From assembly GCA_019058315.1 (NCBI GenBank), contig JAHPZH010000001.1:275566-339565 (forward strand): a stretch of 64,000 nucleotides of DNA, in the 5' to 3' direction. The notes below the pieces were generated by a model that ran no database searches, was not told the origin of the DNA, and saw only the letters and a program-made list of their open reading frames with translations. Numbering within the stretch: position 1 is the stretch's first letter; each line of letters opens with the position of its first letter. The position numbers and the translations under genes are program-made. Source of the DNA: Candidatus Helarchaeota archaeon (GTDB taxonomy: Archaea > Asgardarchaeota > Lokiarchaeia > Helarchaeales > RDOG01). Shown piece by piece: positions 49,473-58,762 of this stretch.

Positions 49473-50879
49473 TTGAGACCAATTTTTCAATTTTTAAATA
49501 AATATGAAATAGAAGAGATTTATCTTAATGCTTTGAAATTATTAGAGGACTTTGGAATTTATTTTGAAAAAAGAGAAACTCTAGATTTATTTAAAGAGGT
49601 TGGCTGTAAAGTTGATATCGAAAAGAAGATCTTATTTATTCCAAGATCATTAGTTGAAGAATCTCTTAAATCAGTTCCATCCGAATTGGCTTTATATAAC
49701 AGAGAGGGAAAAAAAGTTATCTCATTATCTGGAAATAGTACCATCTTTAATCCGGGTTCGGCTGCTATAAACATTTTAGATGGTAAGACTTTAGAGATCA
49801 GAAAACCTGTTACTAAAGATTTTATTGATTTTATTAAATTAACAGATGCATTAGAGTATATAGAAGCTCAAAGCACGGCCCTAGTAGTTAATGATGTACC
49901 GGAATCTATCGTTGATAGATATAGGCTTTATCTTGTACTAAAAAATTCACCAAAACCAATCATTACAGGAGCTTTTACTATCGAAGGAATTCATATAATG
50001 AAAAGAATGTTGGATGTTGTTACTGATGGTAAAATAGCAGAAAAACCTATGGCTATTTTTGATTGTTGCCCTTCACCTCCTTTAAAATGGAGTGAACTTA
50101 CATCTCAAAACCTAATTGATTGTGCAAAATATAAATTACCTATTGAATTAGTATCTATGCCATTAGCTGGAGCAACTGCACCTGTCACCTTAGCTGGAGT
50201 TTTAGTAACTCATACAGCTGAAAACCTTAGTGGAATTGTTCTATCTCAAATAGTAAATAAAGGGGCACCAGTTATTTGGGGAGGATCTCCTACATGTATG
50301 GATATGCGTTATGGAACTACTCCTATGGGAGCTATTGAGGCAGTGATGATTGATTGTGGCTATGCACAAATTGGTAAATATTTAAATTTGCCAACACACG
50401 CATATCTAGGGCTATCTGATTCGAAATTGAACGATTATCAAGCTGGGTTTGAATCTAGTATTGGAATTATTCTTGGGGCAATGATGGGAATAAATGTAAT
50501 TTCTGGACCTGGGATGCTTGATTTTGAGAGCTGCCAAAGTATGGATAAACTTATTTTGGATAATGAAATTTGTGGAATGGCGAAAAAATTATGTAATGGG
50601 ATATTAACCAATCCAGAGACTATTAGTTATGAGCTTTTTAAGGAATTAGGTCATCATGAAACCTACCTGATGGCGGATCATACTTTAAAATGGCATAAAA
50701 AAGAACTATTCATTCCGTCATCGATTATCGATCGCCAGAATAGAATTGCTTGGGAAAATAAAGGTAAGATACCGATTTTAAAAAGAACTCAACATGAAAT
50801 ATCAAAAATTCTAAAAGAATATAATTCTATACCATTAGATTCAGATAAAGAAAAAGAATTAGATATGATTTTTAAGTAA
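49473..50879 (+). CDS. Trimethylamine methyltransferase (MttB)-family protein, non-pyrrolysine
   Basis: About 468 aa. TTG 49473 (after GGTAAAA) or GTG 49464 could be the start. LRPIFQFL and LLEDFGIYFEKRETLDLFKEVGCKVD at the N-terminus, FNPGSAAINI, the SQIVNKGAPVIWGGSPTCMDMRYG block and HHETYLMADHTLKWHKKELFIPS are all MttB/MtgB-like. The reading frame is open throughout with no in-frame amber, so pyrrolysine is absent and this belongs to the broad MttB superfamily that demethylates betaines and similar methylamines on a corrinoid protein. The cognate corrinoid protein is not adjacent. Confidence 0.9.
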   Translation: MRPIFQFLNKYEIEEIYLNALKLLEDFGIYFEKRETLDLFKEVGCKVDIEKKILFIPRSLVEESLKSVPSELALYNREGKKVISLSGNSTIFNPGSAAINILDGKTLEIRKPVTKDFIDFIKLTDALEYIEAQSTALVVNDVPESIVDRYRLYLVLKNSPKPIITGAFTIEGIHIMKRMLDVVTDGKIAEKPMAIFDCCPSPPLKWSELTSQNLIDCAKYKLPIELVSMPLAGATAPVTLAGVLVTHTAENLSGIVLSQIVNKGAPVIWGGSPTCMDMRYGTTPMGAIEAVMIDCGYAQIGKYLNLPTHAYLGLSDSKLNDYQAGFESSIGIILGAMMGINVISGPGMLDFESCQSMDKLILDNEICGMAKKLCNGILTNPETISYELFKELGHHETYLMADHTLKWHKKELFIPSSIIDRQNRIAWENKGKIPILKRTQHEISKILKEYNSIPLDSDKEKELDMIFK

Positions 50880-50939
50880 GTAGTTTTTGGTAATTTATTT
50901 TATTCCATTAGATTATTTGTTTAATCGAAAGAACAACTA

Positions 50940-50970
50940 TTGTCAAAAGTGGTACTAGACTATTTGACAA
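50940..50970. promoter_or_regulatory. Inverted repeat upstream of the ABC exporter operon
   Basis: TTGTCAAA (50940-50947) and TTTGACAA (50963-50970) are exact 8-bp inverted arms separated by 15 bases. They lie just before a TATATATA box at 50977-50984, about 95 bases upstream of the ABC ATPase start. A PadR-like regulator is the third gene of the operon. Operator function is inferred. Confidence 0.5.
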
Positions 50971-50976
50971 GTTGAA

Positions 50977-50984
50977 TATATATA
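50977..50984 (+). promoter_or_regulatory. TATA box of the ABC exporter operon
   Basis: TATATATA lies six bases after the inverted repeat and 81 bases before the ATG at 51066. With the usual 25-base spacing this gives a leader of about 55 bases. Confidence 0.45.
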
Positions 50985-51065
50985 GAAAGTTTCGTAAATT
51001 ATTTTGCGATTGAAATTATGGAAATTTGTATAATTTTTATTAAAAATTAGGAAGTTCTTTAAAAA

Positions 51066-52271
51066 ATGACTGACATTTTAGATGAAAATAAGATAACAAA
51101 TATTATTGAGGTTAAAAACTTAACAAAAACTTTTGGTGCTGACTCAGATCCAATGAAAGTTGAGGCTGTAAAAGGAATTAACTTTTCTGTAAAAAAAGGT
51201 GAAATTTTTGGTTTTTTAGGTCCTAATGGAGCTGGAAAAACAACCACATTAAATATGCTTTCAACTTTATTATTCTCGACATCGGGAACGGCCATAATTA
51301 ATAATAGCGATATAATAAAAGAACCCGATCTAGTTCGAAAAAATATTGGCATGGTATTTCAAGAAACCAGTGTGGATATTGATTTAACAGGTTGGGAAAA
51401 CATGGAATTGCATGCTATTATGTATGGATTAGATAAAAAGACCAGAACTAAAAGAATTAAAGAAATGCTTGAAATTGTGGACTTGTCTGATAAAGCAAAA
51501 ACTCTTGTTCAAAATTACTCCGGCGGAATGAAAAGACGTCTTGAAATAGCAAGAGGATTATTACATTATCCAAATTGTTTATTTTTAGATGAGCCAACTA
51601 TTGGTCTAGATCCCCAAACACGTAGAAGCATTTGGGATCATATCAAAAAACTTAACCAAGAATATGGAATAACTATCATTCTTACAACCCATTATATGGA
51701 GGAAGCAGATGAACTTTGTGATAGGATTTGTATAATAGACCATGGGGAAATTATTGCCCTTGATACGAGTGAAAATTTAAAAGCAAAATTAAAAGGGGAC
51801 ACTATTTTAATGGAATTTGAGAATAATAAGGATTTAATAAAATTTAAGGATAAAATCAAAGACTTTCCTGGCATAAATGCCATAAAATTAGTTATGGATA
51901 GGAATGGAATTGCTTTAAACCCCCAAAACATGCCAGGACACCCTCCTATGGGGGGAGGACCCCCTATGCCTGGAAAAATACCAAAGAAAATGATGAAACA
52001 AATGCAACAAATGATGATGAAGATGAAAGATCAACACTCAACAAAATTGAATATAACAATTGAAAATGGTGGTGAGAAAATTCCTGAGCTTATCAAAATT
52101 GCAAATGATTTAGAAGTAAAAATTAAATCTTTGACAATTAAACAGCCCAGTTTGGAAGATGTTTTTATTCATTACACAGGACGTTCAATTAGAGCCGAAG
52201 AAGGGGAAGGTAGAATTCATCTTATCAGAAAAATAATTCAATCTAGGATGGGAGGCGGCAGAAGGCATTAA
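51066..52271 (+). CDS. ABC transporter ATP-binding protein, DrrA type, with Met/Pro-rich insert
   Basis: 401 aa. Walker A GPNGAGKTT is at 52-60, Q-loop FQETSVD near 98, signature YSGGMKRR 151-158, Walker B LFLDEPTIGLDP and the switch His in TTHYMEEAD near 208. DrrA-type exporters use such ATPases with a single permease. After the usual C-terminal domain begins, a stretch from about 287 to 325 is rich in Met, Pro, Gly and Lys (NMPGHPPMGGGPPMPGKIPK, then KKMMKQMQQMMMKMKDQH). It interrupts the domain, which resumes with LNITIENGGEKIPELI. The insert could bind metal (Cu, Ni) or be a flexible linker. It is co-transcribed with the permease and PadR-like genes. Confidence 0.93.
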   Translation: MTDILDENKITNIIEVKNLTKTFGADSDPMKVEAVKGINFSVKKGEIFGFLGPNGAGKTTTLNMLSTLLFSTSGTAIINNSDIIKEPDLVRKNIGMVFQETSVDIDLTGWENMELHAIMYGLDKKTRTKRIKEMLEIVDLSDKAKTLVQNYSGGMKRRLEIARGLLHYPNCLFLDEPTIGLDPQTRRSIWDHIKKLNQEYGITIILTTHYMEEADELCDRICIIDHGEIIALDTSENLKAKLKGDTILMEFENNKDLIKFKDKIKDFPGINAIKLVMDRNGIALNPQNMPGHPPMGGGPPMPGKIPKKMMKQMQQMMMKMKDQHSTKLNITIENGGEKIPELIKIANDLEVKIKSLTIKQPSLEDVFIHYTGRSIRAEEGEGRIHLIRKIIQSRMGGGRRH

Positions 52272-52285
52272 TAGAGGTGAGAATG

Positions 52286-53056
52286 ATGAAAATATTGGAT
52301 ATTGATTTTACCGTATCGTTTGCATTATCAAAACGGGAATTTATAAAATATGTACGAAATCGTTCCCGGTTAATTACATCCTTATTTCAAAGTTTAATGT
52401 TTGTCGCTATTTTTGGTGTTGGCCTGGGAAATGTTTCAAGAGTGGCAGCAGGAATGATTCCTCAAGCAGTCTTGTTTACAGGAATATTTGCTGGTATTTC
52501 TATTGTCATTGATCGGATGTTGGGATATTTAAAAGAAATTATGGTAGCCCCGATATCAAGAACTACAATTTCAATGGGAAAAGCTCTGGGTGGAACTTTT
52601 GTTGCCAGTATTCAAGGAATAATTGTATTAATAATAACATCTGCTTTAGGCCTTTACGGATATGATATTAATTTAATTGCTAAAATCTTATTGGTCTTGC
52701 CCTTGATTTTCCTAACTGCATTCTTAACTACCAGTTTAGGTAATTTAATCGCAGCAAGACTTGCCGATATGCATCAAATGCAGTTACTTATGACTTTTCT
52801 TGTCATGCCCATGTTCTTCACGAGTGGGGCTCTTATTGATTTCAAAGGGTCACCATTTTTCTATATAACATTAATAAATCCCTTGACTTACGCTGTGGAT
52901 GCTATGCAACAAATTTTGATCAGTCCAACACTATTCGGATCCCTATTTTCAACTACTTATCTGCCATTGCTCGTAGATTTTCTTGCATTACTCGGTTTCA
53001 GTCTGATCTTCCTATTTTCAGCTGCTTATATTTTTAGAAAATCGGAGGCAGTTTAA
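52286..53056 (+). CDS. ABC-2 type permease (DrrB type)
   Basis: About 256 aa from ATG 52286 (ATG 52283 and GTG 52277 are alternatives; a GAGGTGA ribosome site at 52274-52280 favours 52286). It has six predicted TM helices and the ABC-2 pattern: an N-terminal cytoplasmic helix with KREFIKYVRNRSRLITSLFQ, a KEIMVAPISRTTISMGKALGG loop in the middle, and FFTSGALIDFKGSPFF and INPLTYAVDAMQQIL near the end. It forms the membrane channel for the adjacent ATPase. The exported substrate (drug, lipid or other) is unknown. Confidence 0.93.
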   Translation: MKILDIDFTVSFALSKREFIKYVRNRSRLITSLFQSLMFVAIFGVGLGNVSRVAAGMIPQAVLFTGIFAGISIVIDRMLGYLKEIMVAPISRTTISMGKALGGTFVASIQGIIVLIITSALGLYGYDINLIAKILLVLPLIFLTAFLTTSLGNLIAARLADMHQMQLLMTFLVMPMFFTSGALIDFKGSPFFYITLINPLTYAVDAMQQILISPTLFGSLFSTTYLPLLVDFLALLGFSLIFLFSAAYIFRKSEAV

Positions 53057-53083
53057 CTCTTTAATTTCTAGAAATTGATTTAA

Positions 53084-54010
53084 ATGAAATCAGAAAAAAT
53101 TCGATTTAGAATCTTAAAAATATTAAAAGATTTCCCTACCTATGGATATAATTTATTTTTAATGTTATCAGAAGAAGGCCTAGTTAATAATGCATCCGAA
53201 TCATATAAGGTTCTTCGATCATTTAGGAAAAAAGGTTTAATAGTTGGGGAGGTCTCAAAATCATCACAGGGACCAAATAGAACTATTTATTCTCTGACTG
53301 AGAAAGGATTAGATGAGTATTATTCTCAAGTTATAGATTCAGCTATTAATTTTTTTGAATTAATGATAGAAGCAAACTCAACAACCATTGTAGAGGTGAT
53401 TAAGGAAGGAACAAGAAGGCTGGATTTAGATATTGAGAAAATAGAGCATAAAAAAATATTTATTGATTCTTTTCAAATTGCACATCGATCTCAGAGTAAC
53501 CTTATTCATAAATTGTTAATACCACTGAAAAAAAAGAATCAAGTATATTTACAAAGTAAAATAATGGATGAACATGAACTTATGTATTTTAAGGATGGTA
53601 TTTTAGACATCAGAATATTAGATGAAAATTTAAGTATAAAACCTCATATGATGGATATAATATTTGCTTTTGGCCGAACTTCAAAGGATCTATTTGAAAA
53701 GCATATTATAGAAATTTTGAAAGTACTCAAAAGGGAAGGAATTTTATTTCTGTTTATTAGAAGGAGAGAAAATATTAGAGAACCAAAGATTTTCAAAGTT
53801 TTTATAGATGATTTATTTAAAAATATTCCTGAAAAACAGCATAAGAAACTCCAACAAATTGTACCATTTCACTATTCGATAGAATTTCCAGAAAATCCAC
53901 TAAAAGATAATGAGATAAAAGATTTATTATTCAATTACTTTGAAAAGGTAGAATTATTTCCTCTTCCTGCATCTCTAAGTGTAATTTTAGCAAAAAAATC
54001 AAAGTTATAG
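53084..54010 (+). CDS. PadR-like winged-helix regulator fused to a methyltransferase-like domain
   Basis: 308 aa. The N-terminal 85 residues form a PadR-type winged helix (RFRILKILKDFPTYGYNLFL, RSFRKKGLIVGEVSKSSQGPNRTIYSLTEKGLDEYY). The rest (about 90-305) is a separate alpha/beta domain whose end (HIIEILKVLKREGILFLFI, then NYFEKVELFPLPASLSVILAKK) resembles the last strands of class I methyltransferases. The glycine-rich SAM loop is not evident, so it may be a degenerate effector-binding form. It lies 27 bases after the permease gene and probably represses the operon through the inverted repeat at 50940-50970 (inference). Confidence 0.75.
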   Translation: MKSEKIRFRILKILKDFPTYGYNLFLMLSEEGLVNNASESYKVLRSFRKKGLIVGEVSKSSQGPNRTIYSLTEKGLDEYYSQVIDSAINFFELMIEANSTTIVEVIKEGTRRLDLDIEKIEHKKIFIDSFQIAHRSQSNLIHKLLIPLKKKNQVYLQSKIMDEHELMYFKDGILDIRILDENLSIKPHMMDIIFAFGRTSKDLFEKHIIEILKVLKREGILFLFIRRRENIREPKIFKVFIDDLFKNIPEKQHKKLQQIVPFHYSIEFPENPLKDNEIKDLLFNYFEKVELFPLPASLSVILAKKSKL

Positions 54011-54047
54011 ACTTTTTTCAGAGATGAAATAAATTAAAATAGGACTA

Positions 54048-54626
54048 TCATAATTTTAGAAATTTTTTAATTCCATAATCAAGTCCGGCGGTTATTAGAG
54101 CTCTTGCTTGAAGTTCCAAGTTAGCCCAATCTTTAAATATTAATGGACCATGAACAAAAACAGATCTTCCTTCATAACTTTCTCGTTTTTCAATATCTAA
54201 ACCCTTTACAAATTTAAGGTTTTTATTATTAATGCGAATTCGAACCTTGCTACCTTTAAATGTAGAATAAAACTTAAAGAGAATATCTCCGTTTCTTACT
54301 TTTTTGTTGTCAATAGATCCCTTTAAAGTAATTTCCATCCCTGGCTTAAATGTTGATTTTTCTTTATAAAATTTTTGAAGAATTTTTCTAACTGTATTTA
54401 AATCATCTTTCCTTACAATGTATGCCCTAATTTCTTCTAATTTGTGATTCTTAATATCACCTAAAATTTCACCAGAACCTATACAAATATACTCTTTATC
54501 CATACGATTAATGACATCTCCAAGATCTAGACTCATAGTGACTCCTAAGGGTTCAGTTTCACCTAATAGATCAACTATTAATGAATAAGGATGTTCAAGA
54601 CTTTTAAAAAAATTTTTTGGAGACAT
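54048..54626 (-). CDS. Protein of unknown function downstream of an amidohydrolase gene
   Basis: 192 aa. A mixed alpha/beta protein with charged strands (FKGSKVRIRINNKNLKFVKG near 125) and a helical end that repeats the LITAGLDYGIKKFLKL pattern. There are no cysteine or catalytic motifs and no membrane segments. It starts four bases after the stop of the amidohydrolase gene on the same strand, so the pair is co-transcribed. I do not recognise the family. A T-rich run follows the permease/regulator operon on the opposite side. Confidence 0.65.
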   Translation of the reverse strand: MSPKNFFKSLEHPYSLIVDLLGETEPLGVTMSLDLGDVINRMDKEYICIGSGEILGDIKNHKLEEIRAYIVRKDDLNTVRKILQKFYKEKSTFKPGMEITLKGSIDNKKVRNGDILFKFYSTFKGSKVRIRINNKNLKFVKGLDIEKRESYEGRSVFVHGPLIFKDWANLELQARALITAGLDYGIKKFLKL

Positions 54627-54630
54627 TCTA

Positions 54631-55572
54631 TCATAGTTTCAGAAATTTTTTAGCATTATCGATGAGAATCTTCCTTATTTCTCTTTGTTTGAATTTTAAA
54701 CCATATTCTTTTCCTTTTTCTGGAATATTTTTAACCCAATCAACCCAATTTTTCTGGTCCATTATCGTTTCCAACATAGGCCAATCCGTTCCAAACATTA
54801 ATCTATCTTTGTGAGGTTTTATACCTGGAGCGTCGAGAATACTTCTTAAATTCTTCAAAAAGTACTCAGGCATTAATAGTGCTTGAGCTTGATAACCCGA
54901 GAGTTCAGCGTAGACATTTGACCTCGTAAACATTATTTCGGCACATTTTAGATGATAACTAAGGCTCCCGAAATGAATTAAGACTATCTCTAGATCTGGA
55001 AACTTAGCTGCAATCGAATCAAGATAAATTGGGTCAGCATATTTAGACATGAATGGCGGTCCAATTGTTGCGGCAGTATGTGAATAAACAGGAACATCTA
55101 GTTCTAAGCACTTTTCATATAAGGGGAAAAATGAGGGATCATCGGGATAATAACCAGCAGTGGGATGAAGTTTAAGCCCTTTCATTCCCCATTCTACCAC
55201 AGCTTTTTCAAGTAGCTTAATCGCCCTTTCACCCCTTCTGGGGTCAATAGCACATAAAGTAAAAAGCTTGTCTGGATATTCATTTGCTTGTTTAACGACC
55301 CAATGGTTTATCTCTTCAATAGACCAAGGAGCTTCACCAACATCAGAGTTCATTTCAAAGTCAACTGCCATGACCAAAGCTTTATCAATACCCGCTGCAT
55401 CCATCTGCTCAACGAATAATTTTGCATCATAATTCTGAAATGGCTCCATTTGTTTGCGGATAGTTTCTAATGGGACGCCCATTAAATTTGAATAAAATCT
55501 TGCTGAAATGTTCCAAAAGGCGTCAGAATGATGGTTTTTATGACCTAAATGCGCATGTACATTTATTACCAA
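54631..55572 (-). CDS. Amidohydrolase-family (ACMSD-like) TIM-barrel protein
   Basis: 313 aa. Metal ligands typical of the superfamily are visible: NVHAH (His6, His8), GLKLHPTAG (His136), VYSHTA (His165), VLIHFGS (His200) and the barrel-end MFGTDWP (Asp near 262). This order is that of amidohydrolase 2 enzymes such as aminocarboxymuconate-semialdehyde decarboxylase and resorcylate decarboxylase, which use a zinc or manganese ion. The substrate is unknown. It is followed immediately by a 192-aa unknown, suggesting a joint function. Confidence 0.9.
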   Translation of the reverse strand: MVINVHAHLGHKNHHSDAFWNISARFYSNLMGVPLETIRKQMEPFQNYDAKLFVEQMDAAGIDKALVMAVDFEMNSDVGEAPWSIEEINHWVVKQANEYPDKLFTLCAIDPRRGERAIKLLEKAVVEWGMKGLKLHPTAGYYPDDPSFFPLYEKCLELDVPVYSHTAATIGPPFMSKYADPIYLDSIAAKFPDLEIVLIHFGSLSYHLKCAEIMFTRSNVYAELSGYQAQALLMPEYFLKNLRSILDAPGIKPHKDRLMFGTDWPMLETIMDQKNWVDWVKNIPEKGKEYGLKFKQREIRKILIDNAKKFLKL

Positions 55573-55691
55573 TCTTTATCATTCCTTTCTGTAAATTAAA
55601 TCTAATTTTTGTTAAACAATTTATATTGGATAATCTTTACCTATTATATTAAATTAATTTAAAAAACCAAAATTATTAGTGGGTAATCGAA

Positions 55692-57635
55692 TTGCCAGAA
55701 AAAATTGAAGGAAAAACCGCATCTGAATGGGTTGATTATGGGTACGAATACGAAAAGGTAAATAATTATCAAAAAGCTATAGAATGTTATGAAAAAGCTG
55801 TTAAAATAGACCCTAAGTTTTTAAAAGGGTGGAATTATATGGGCTTAGCTTTTGGATATTCAGGAAATACCGAGAAAGAAATCGAATGTTATAAAAAAGT
55901 CCTCCAAATCGATCCTAAAAATAAATATGCGCTAACAAATATGGGTGTGGCCCATGAAAAATTAAGAGAATATCAAAAATCTCTTGAATATCAAGATAAG
56001 GCTCTTGAAGTTGATCCGAAATTTAAGCTCGCATGGTATAACAAGGGAGTAATTTACTCTAAATTAAATAAACACGAAGAAGAGATCAAATGTTTTAGAA
56101 GAGCACTAGAACTCGACCCTTCATTTAAAATCGCTTGGTACTACTTGGCAGTTGCTTATAAAAATCTTGAGAATTATAAAAAAGCTATTAAATGCCTTGA
56201 AAAGGCTTTAGAAATCGATCCTAATTATGAAAGTGCATCATTACTATTAAATAACATAAAAGACGGATTAGATGGTCTAAAAGAAGTAAGTGAGACAGAA
56301 GGAAAAACCGCATCAGAATTATGTGATATGGGATTTGAATATGGAAGGTCAGGAAATTTTCTAAAAGCCATCGAAATACTTAAAAAAGCTGTAGAAATAG
56401 ATCAAAAACATAAAAAAGCATATTATTATCTAGCTGCAGCTTATGAAAAAGTGAATAATTTTCAATCAGCTATTGAGAATTATAAAAAAGCAATTGAAAA
56501 CGATCCTCAAAATAATGATGTTCATAATCATCTAGGAAAATGTTATGAGGAAATTGAAGAATATGATAATGCTCTTGATAGTTATAAAAAAACAGTTTCA
56601 ATTGATCCAAATGATAAAAACGGTTGGTATAATATAGGAGTTGTCTACCGTAAATTGGGGGGAAAGGAAAATACACAAAAAGCAATCGAAAGTTATCATA
56701 AAGCTATCGAAGTCAATCCCAAGGATTATGATGCTTGGAAAGCTATAGGTTATGCGTATTGCGATCTAGGAGATCTAGGCGATCAAGAGGGCTATCGGAA
56801 ATCAATAGAATTTTATGAAAAAGCCATTGAAGTAGATCCAGAAAATGAATCAGCATATTTTGCTTTAGGAACTGCTTACGGCAAGCTAAAGGAATATCAT
56901 AAGGAAATTGAAGCTTATACAAGATCAATAAAAATTAATCCCCATGATTTTAGACTTTGGGATAATATCGGTGCTTCTTTAGACGATTTAGGGGAACGAG
57001 AAGCAGCGGATTATTGTTGGGAAATATCAGATAAAGTTAAAGCTGGTTTTAAATTTTCCAGCGAAAAAGAACTATCAGATGTTTTTAAAGTTTTGGGAGG
57101 TTTAAGATTAACAGAAAAAGGTAAAAATGCCAACGAATTGATTGAGATGGGTCGAAAAGAAAGCGATATTGAAAAAGCTCAAGAATATTTCCAAAAAGCG
57201 TATGATATTTATAAAGAAGTGGGAAATAAAATGGGTCAAGCTAATGCTCTCCGATACATCGGAAGTTGTTATCGAAGTAAAAAGAATTGGGAAAATTGTA
57301 TAAGTTGTATGCAGGAAATTCATGATATTTATTCAGATGTCAACCATAAATCGGGAATGGCTGAAGCAATTCATAACACAGCGTTCTGTTACTTTTTCAT
57401 GGATAAATTAAAAGAAGCAAAGGAATATTTTGAAAAATCTGTAAAAATTTATGAAGAAATAGATGATAAAGTAAAATTATCAGATGGTTTATCAAATTTA
57501 GGTTTGATCTGTAAAAAAGAGGGTAATAAAACTAAGGCTTTAGAATATTTTAAAAAATGTTATGAAGTGGATAAAGCACTTGGGAATAAAAGCCGAATGG
57601 AGCAAGATAAAAGGGATATAGAATCAGTAAGTTAA
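55692..57635 (+). CDS. Large TPR repeat protein
   Basis: 647 aa, TTG start behind GGGTAA. It contains about 13 TPR units in two arrays: residues 8-185 and 205-445 (for example NNYQKAIECYEKAVKIDPKF), then a third group (about 485-640) of longer units such as AQEYFQKAYDIYKEVGNKMGQ and KEAKEYFEKSVKIYEEIDDK, closer to the tetratricopeptide arrays of kinesin light chain. Two copies of EGKTASE at the starts of the first two arrays indicate duplication of the whole array. No catalytic domain. It is followed 14 bases later by the UroD/MtaA-like gene. Confidence 0.94.
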   Translation: MPEKIEGKTASEWVDYGYEYEKVNNYQKAIECYEKAVKIDPKFLKGWNYMGLAFGYSGNTEKEIECYKKVLQIDPKNKYALTNMGVAHEKLREYQKSLEYQDKALEVDPKFKLAWYNKGVIYSKLNKHEEEIKCFRRALELDPSFKIAWYYLAVAYKNLENYKKAIKCLEKALEIDPNYESASLLLNNIKDGLDGLKEVSETEGKTASELCDMGFEYGRSGNFLKAIEILKKAVEIDQKHKKAYYYLAAAYEKVNNFQSAIENYKKAIENDPQNNDVHNHLGKCYEEIEEYDNALDSYKKTVSIDPNDKNGWYNIGVVYRKLGGKENTQKAIESYHKAIEVNPKDYDAWKAIGYAYCDLGDLGDQEGYRKSIEFYEKAIEVDPENESAYFALGTAYGKLKEYHKEIEAYTRSIKINPHDFRLWDNIGASLDDLGEREAADYCWEISDKVKAGFKFSSEKELSDVFKVLGGLRLTEKGKNANELIEMGRKESDIEKAQEYFQKAYDIYKEVGNKMGQANALRYIGSCYRSKKNWENCISCMQEIHDIYSDVNHKSGMAEAIHNTAFCYFFMDKLKEAKEYFEKSVKIYEEIDDKVKLSDGLSNLGLICKKEGNKTKALEYFKKCYEVDKALGNKSRMEQDKRDIESVS

Positions 57636-57649
57636 AATAGGTTAATAGC

Positions 57650-58714
57650 ATGGAAAGCCGAGAATTGGTAATACGTGCATTGACATTCAAAAAACCAGAT
57701 AGAATCCCGCTTCATTTAGCCACTAATATGCTCGAAAGTGATACTGTTGGAGGTTTAATTTTTCCTTTCAGAGGATGGAAATTGAATAAGTTTCAAAAAA
57801 GAATAGGCATCAAACGCTCCCCAACATGCTATGTTATTTCAAGAATTAAAAAGGAAAAACACTATTTAATTGATGAATTTGGTAGTATTTGGTACAATCC
57901 TGGTAACGAAACAATTGGTCAAGTAGTAAACCCTAGAGTAGTAAAAAAATGGGAAGATATAGAAAAAGTAAGAAAAAGAATAATTCATATGCGAAATAAT
58001 AAAGGTCGATGGTGGCTTACTAAACTTTTATTTGGATTATTTGGAAAGAAAAAATTTAGAGTTGGGTCTCTTGATCAATTTTATTTTGAAAGATTACATA
58101 TGTTGAGGGGCTTCGGAAATCTTTTAAAGGATCTAAAAAGAAATAGAGAGAAAGTAAAAGAATTAGCAGATATTTTAGCTGAGTGGTATATTTGGCTTGT
58201 TGATCAATGGGCAAAACAAGGCGCAGATGGGTTATTTGCCACTGATGATTGGGGAACTAACCACGGTCCTTTTATATCACCTCGAGATTTTGACGAAGTC
58301 TTTAAACCTGTTTATCAAAGAGTCACAGAGCGAATACATAACCATGGAATGTACTTCATATTACACAGTTGTGGTAATATTTTTTATTTAATACCAAAAT
58401 TAATTGAATCAAGAGTAGATTGTCTTCAATTAGACCAGCCACGAATGACGGGATTAAAAAGGTTGCAGAAATTTGGCGGAAAAATAGCTTACATGTGCGT
58501 GGCTGATATTAGTAAAATAATTCCATATAAAACCCCTAAAGAAGTTGAAGCTGAAGTTCTTATGATGATAAAAACTCTTGGAAAATTTAATGGTGGATTA
58601 TTAGGTACAATCTATGCTGATCTTGCAGCAGTTGATTTTCCAGCAAAAAATATGGCAGCCAATGTAAGAGCTTATAAACGATTCGGGAAATATGGTGAAT
58701 ATCCACTTAATTAA
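57650..58714 (+). CDS. Uroporphyrinogen decarboxylase (UroD)/MtaA-family protein
   Basis: 354 aa. The N-terminal RELVIRALTFKKPDRIPLHL is diagnostic of the UroD superfamily. The HSCGN motif at 239-243 (His239, Cys241), typical of the zinc site in methylcobalamin:thiol methyltransferases (MtaA, CmuA type), favours methyl transfer over haem synthesis. The TPR gene lies 14 bases upstream, so they are probably co-transcribed. An MttB-family methyltransferase is encoded 6.8 kb away; together they could belong to a corrinoid-dependent methyl-transfer pathway, though no corrinoid protein is seen. Confidence 0.87.
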   Translation: MESRELVIRALTFKKPDRIPLHLATNMLESDTVGGLIFPFRGWKLNKFQKRIGIKRSPTCYVISRIKKEKHYLIDEFGSIWYNPGNETIGQVVNPRVVKKWEDIEKVRKRIIHMRNNKGRWWLTKLLFGLFGKKKFRVGSLDQFYFERLHMLRGFGNLLKDLKRNREKVKELADILAEWYIWLVDQWAKQGADGLFATDDWGTNHGPFISPRDFDEVFKPVYQRVTERIHNHGMYFILHSCGNIFYLIPKLIESRVDCLQLDQPRMTGLKRLQKFGGKIAYMCVADISKIIPYKTPKEVEAEVLMMIKTLGKFNGGLLGTIYADLAAVDFPAKNMAANVRAYKRFGKYGEYPLN

Positions 58715-58762
58715 AAAATAAAAATAAGAAAAATGCTATAAGTATTAATAAAAAAATTGGAT

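Noticed and set aside
49473..50879. Possible pyrrolysine codon in the MttB-family gene
   Set aside because: The frame is uninterrupted from start to TAA, so no in-frame amber codon exists.
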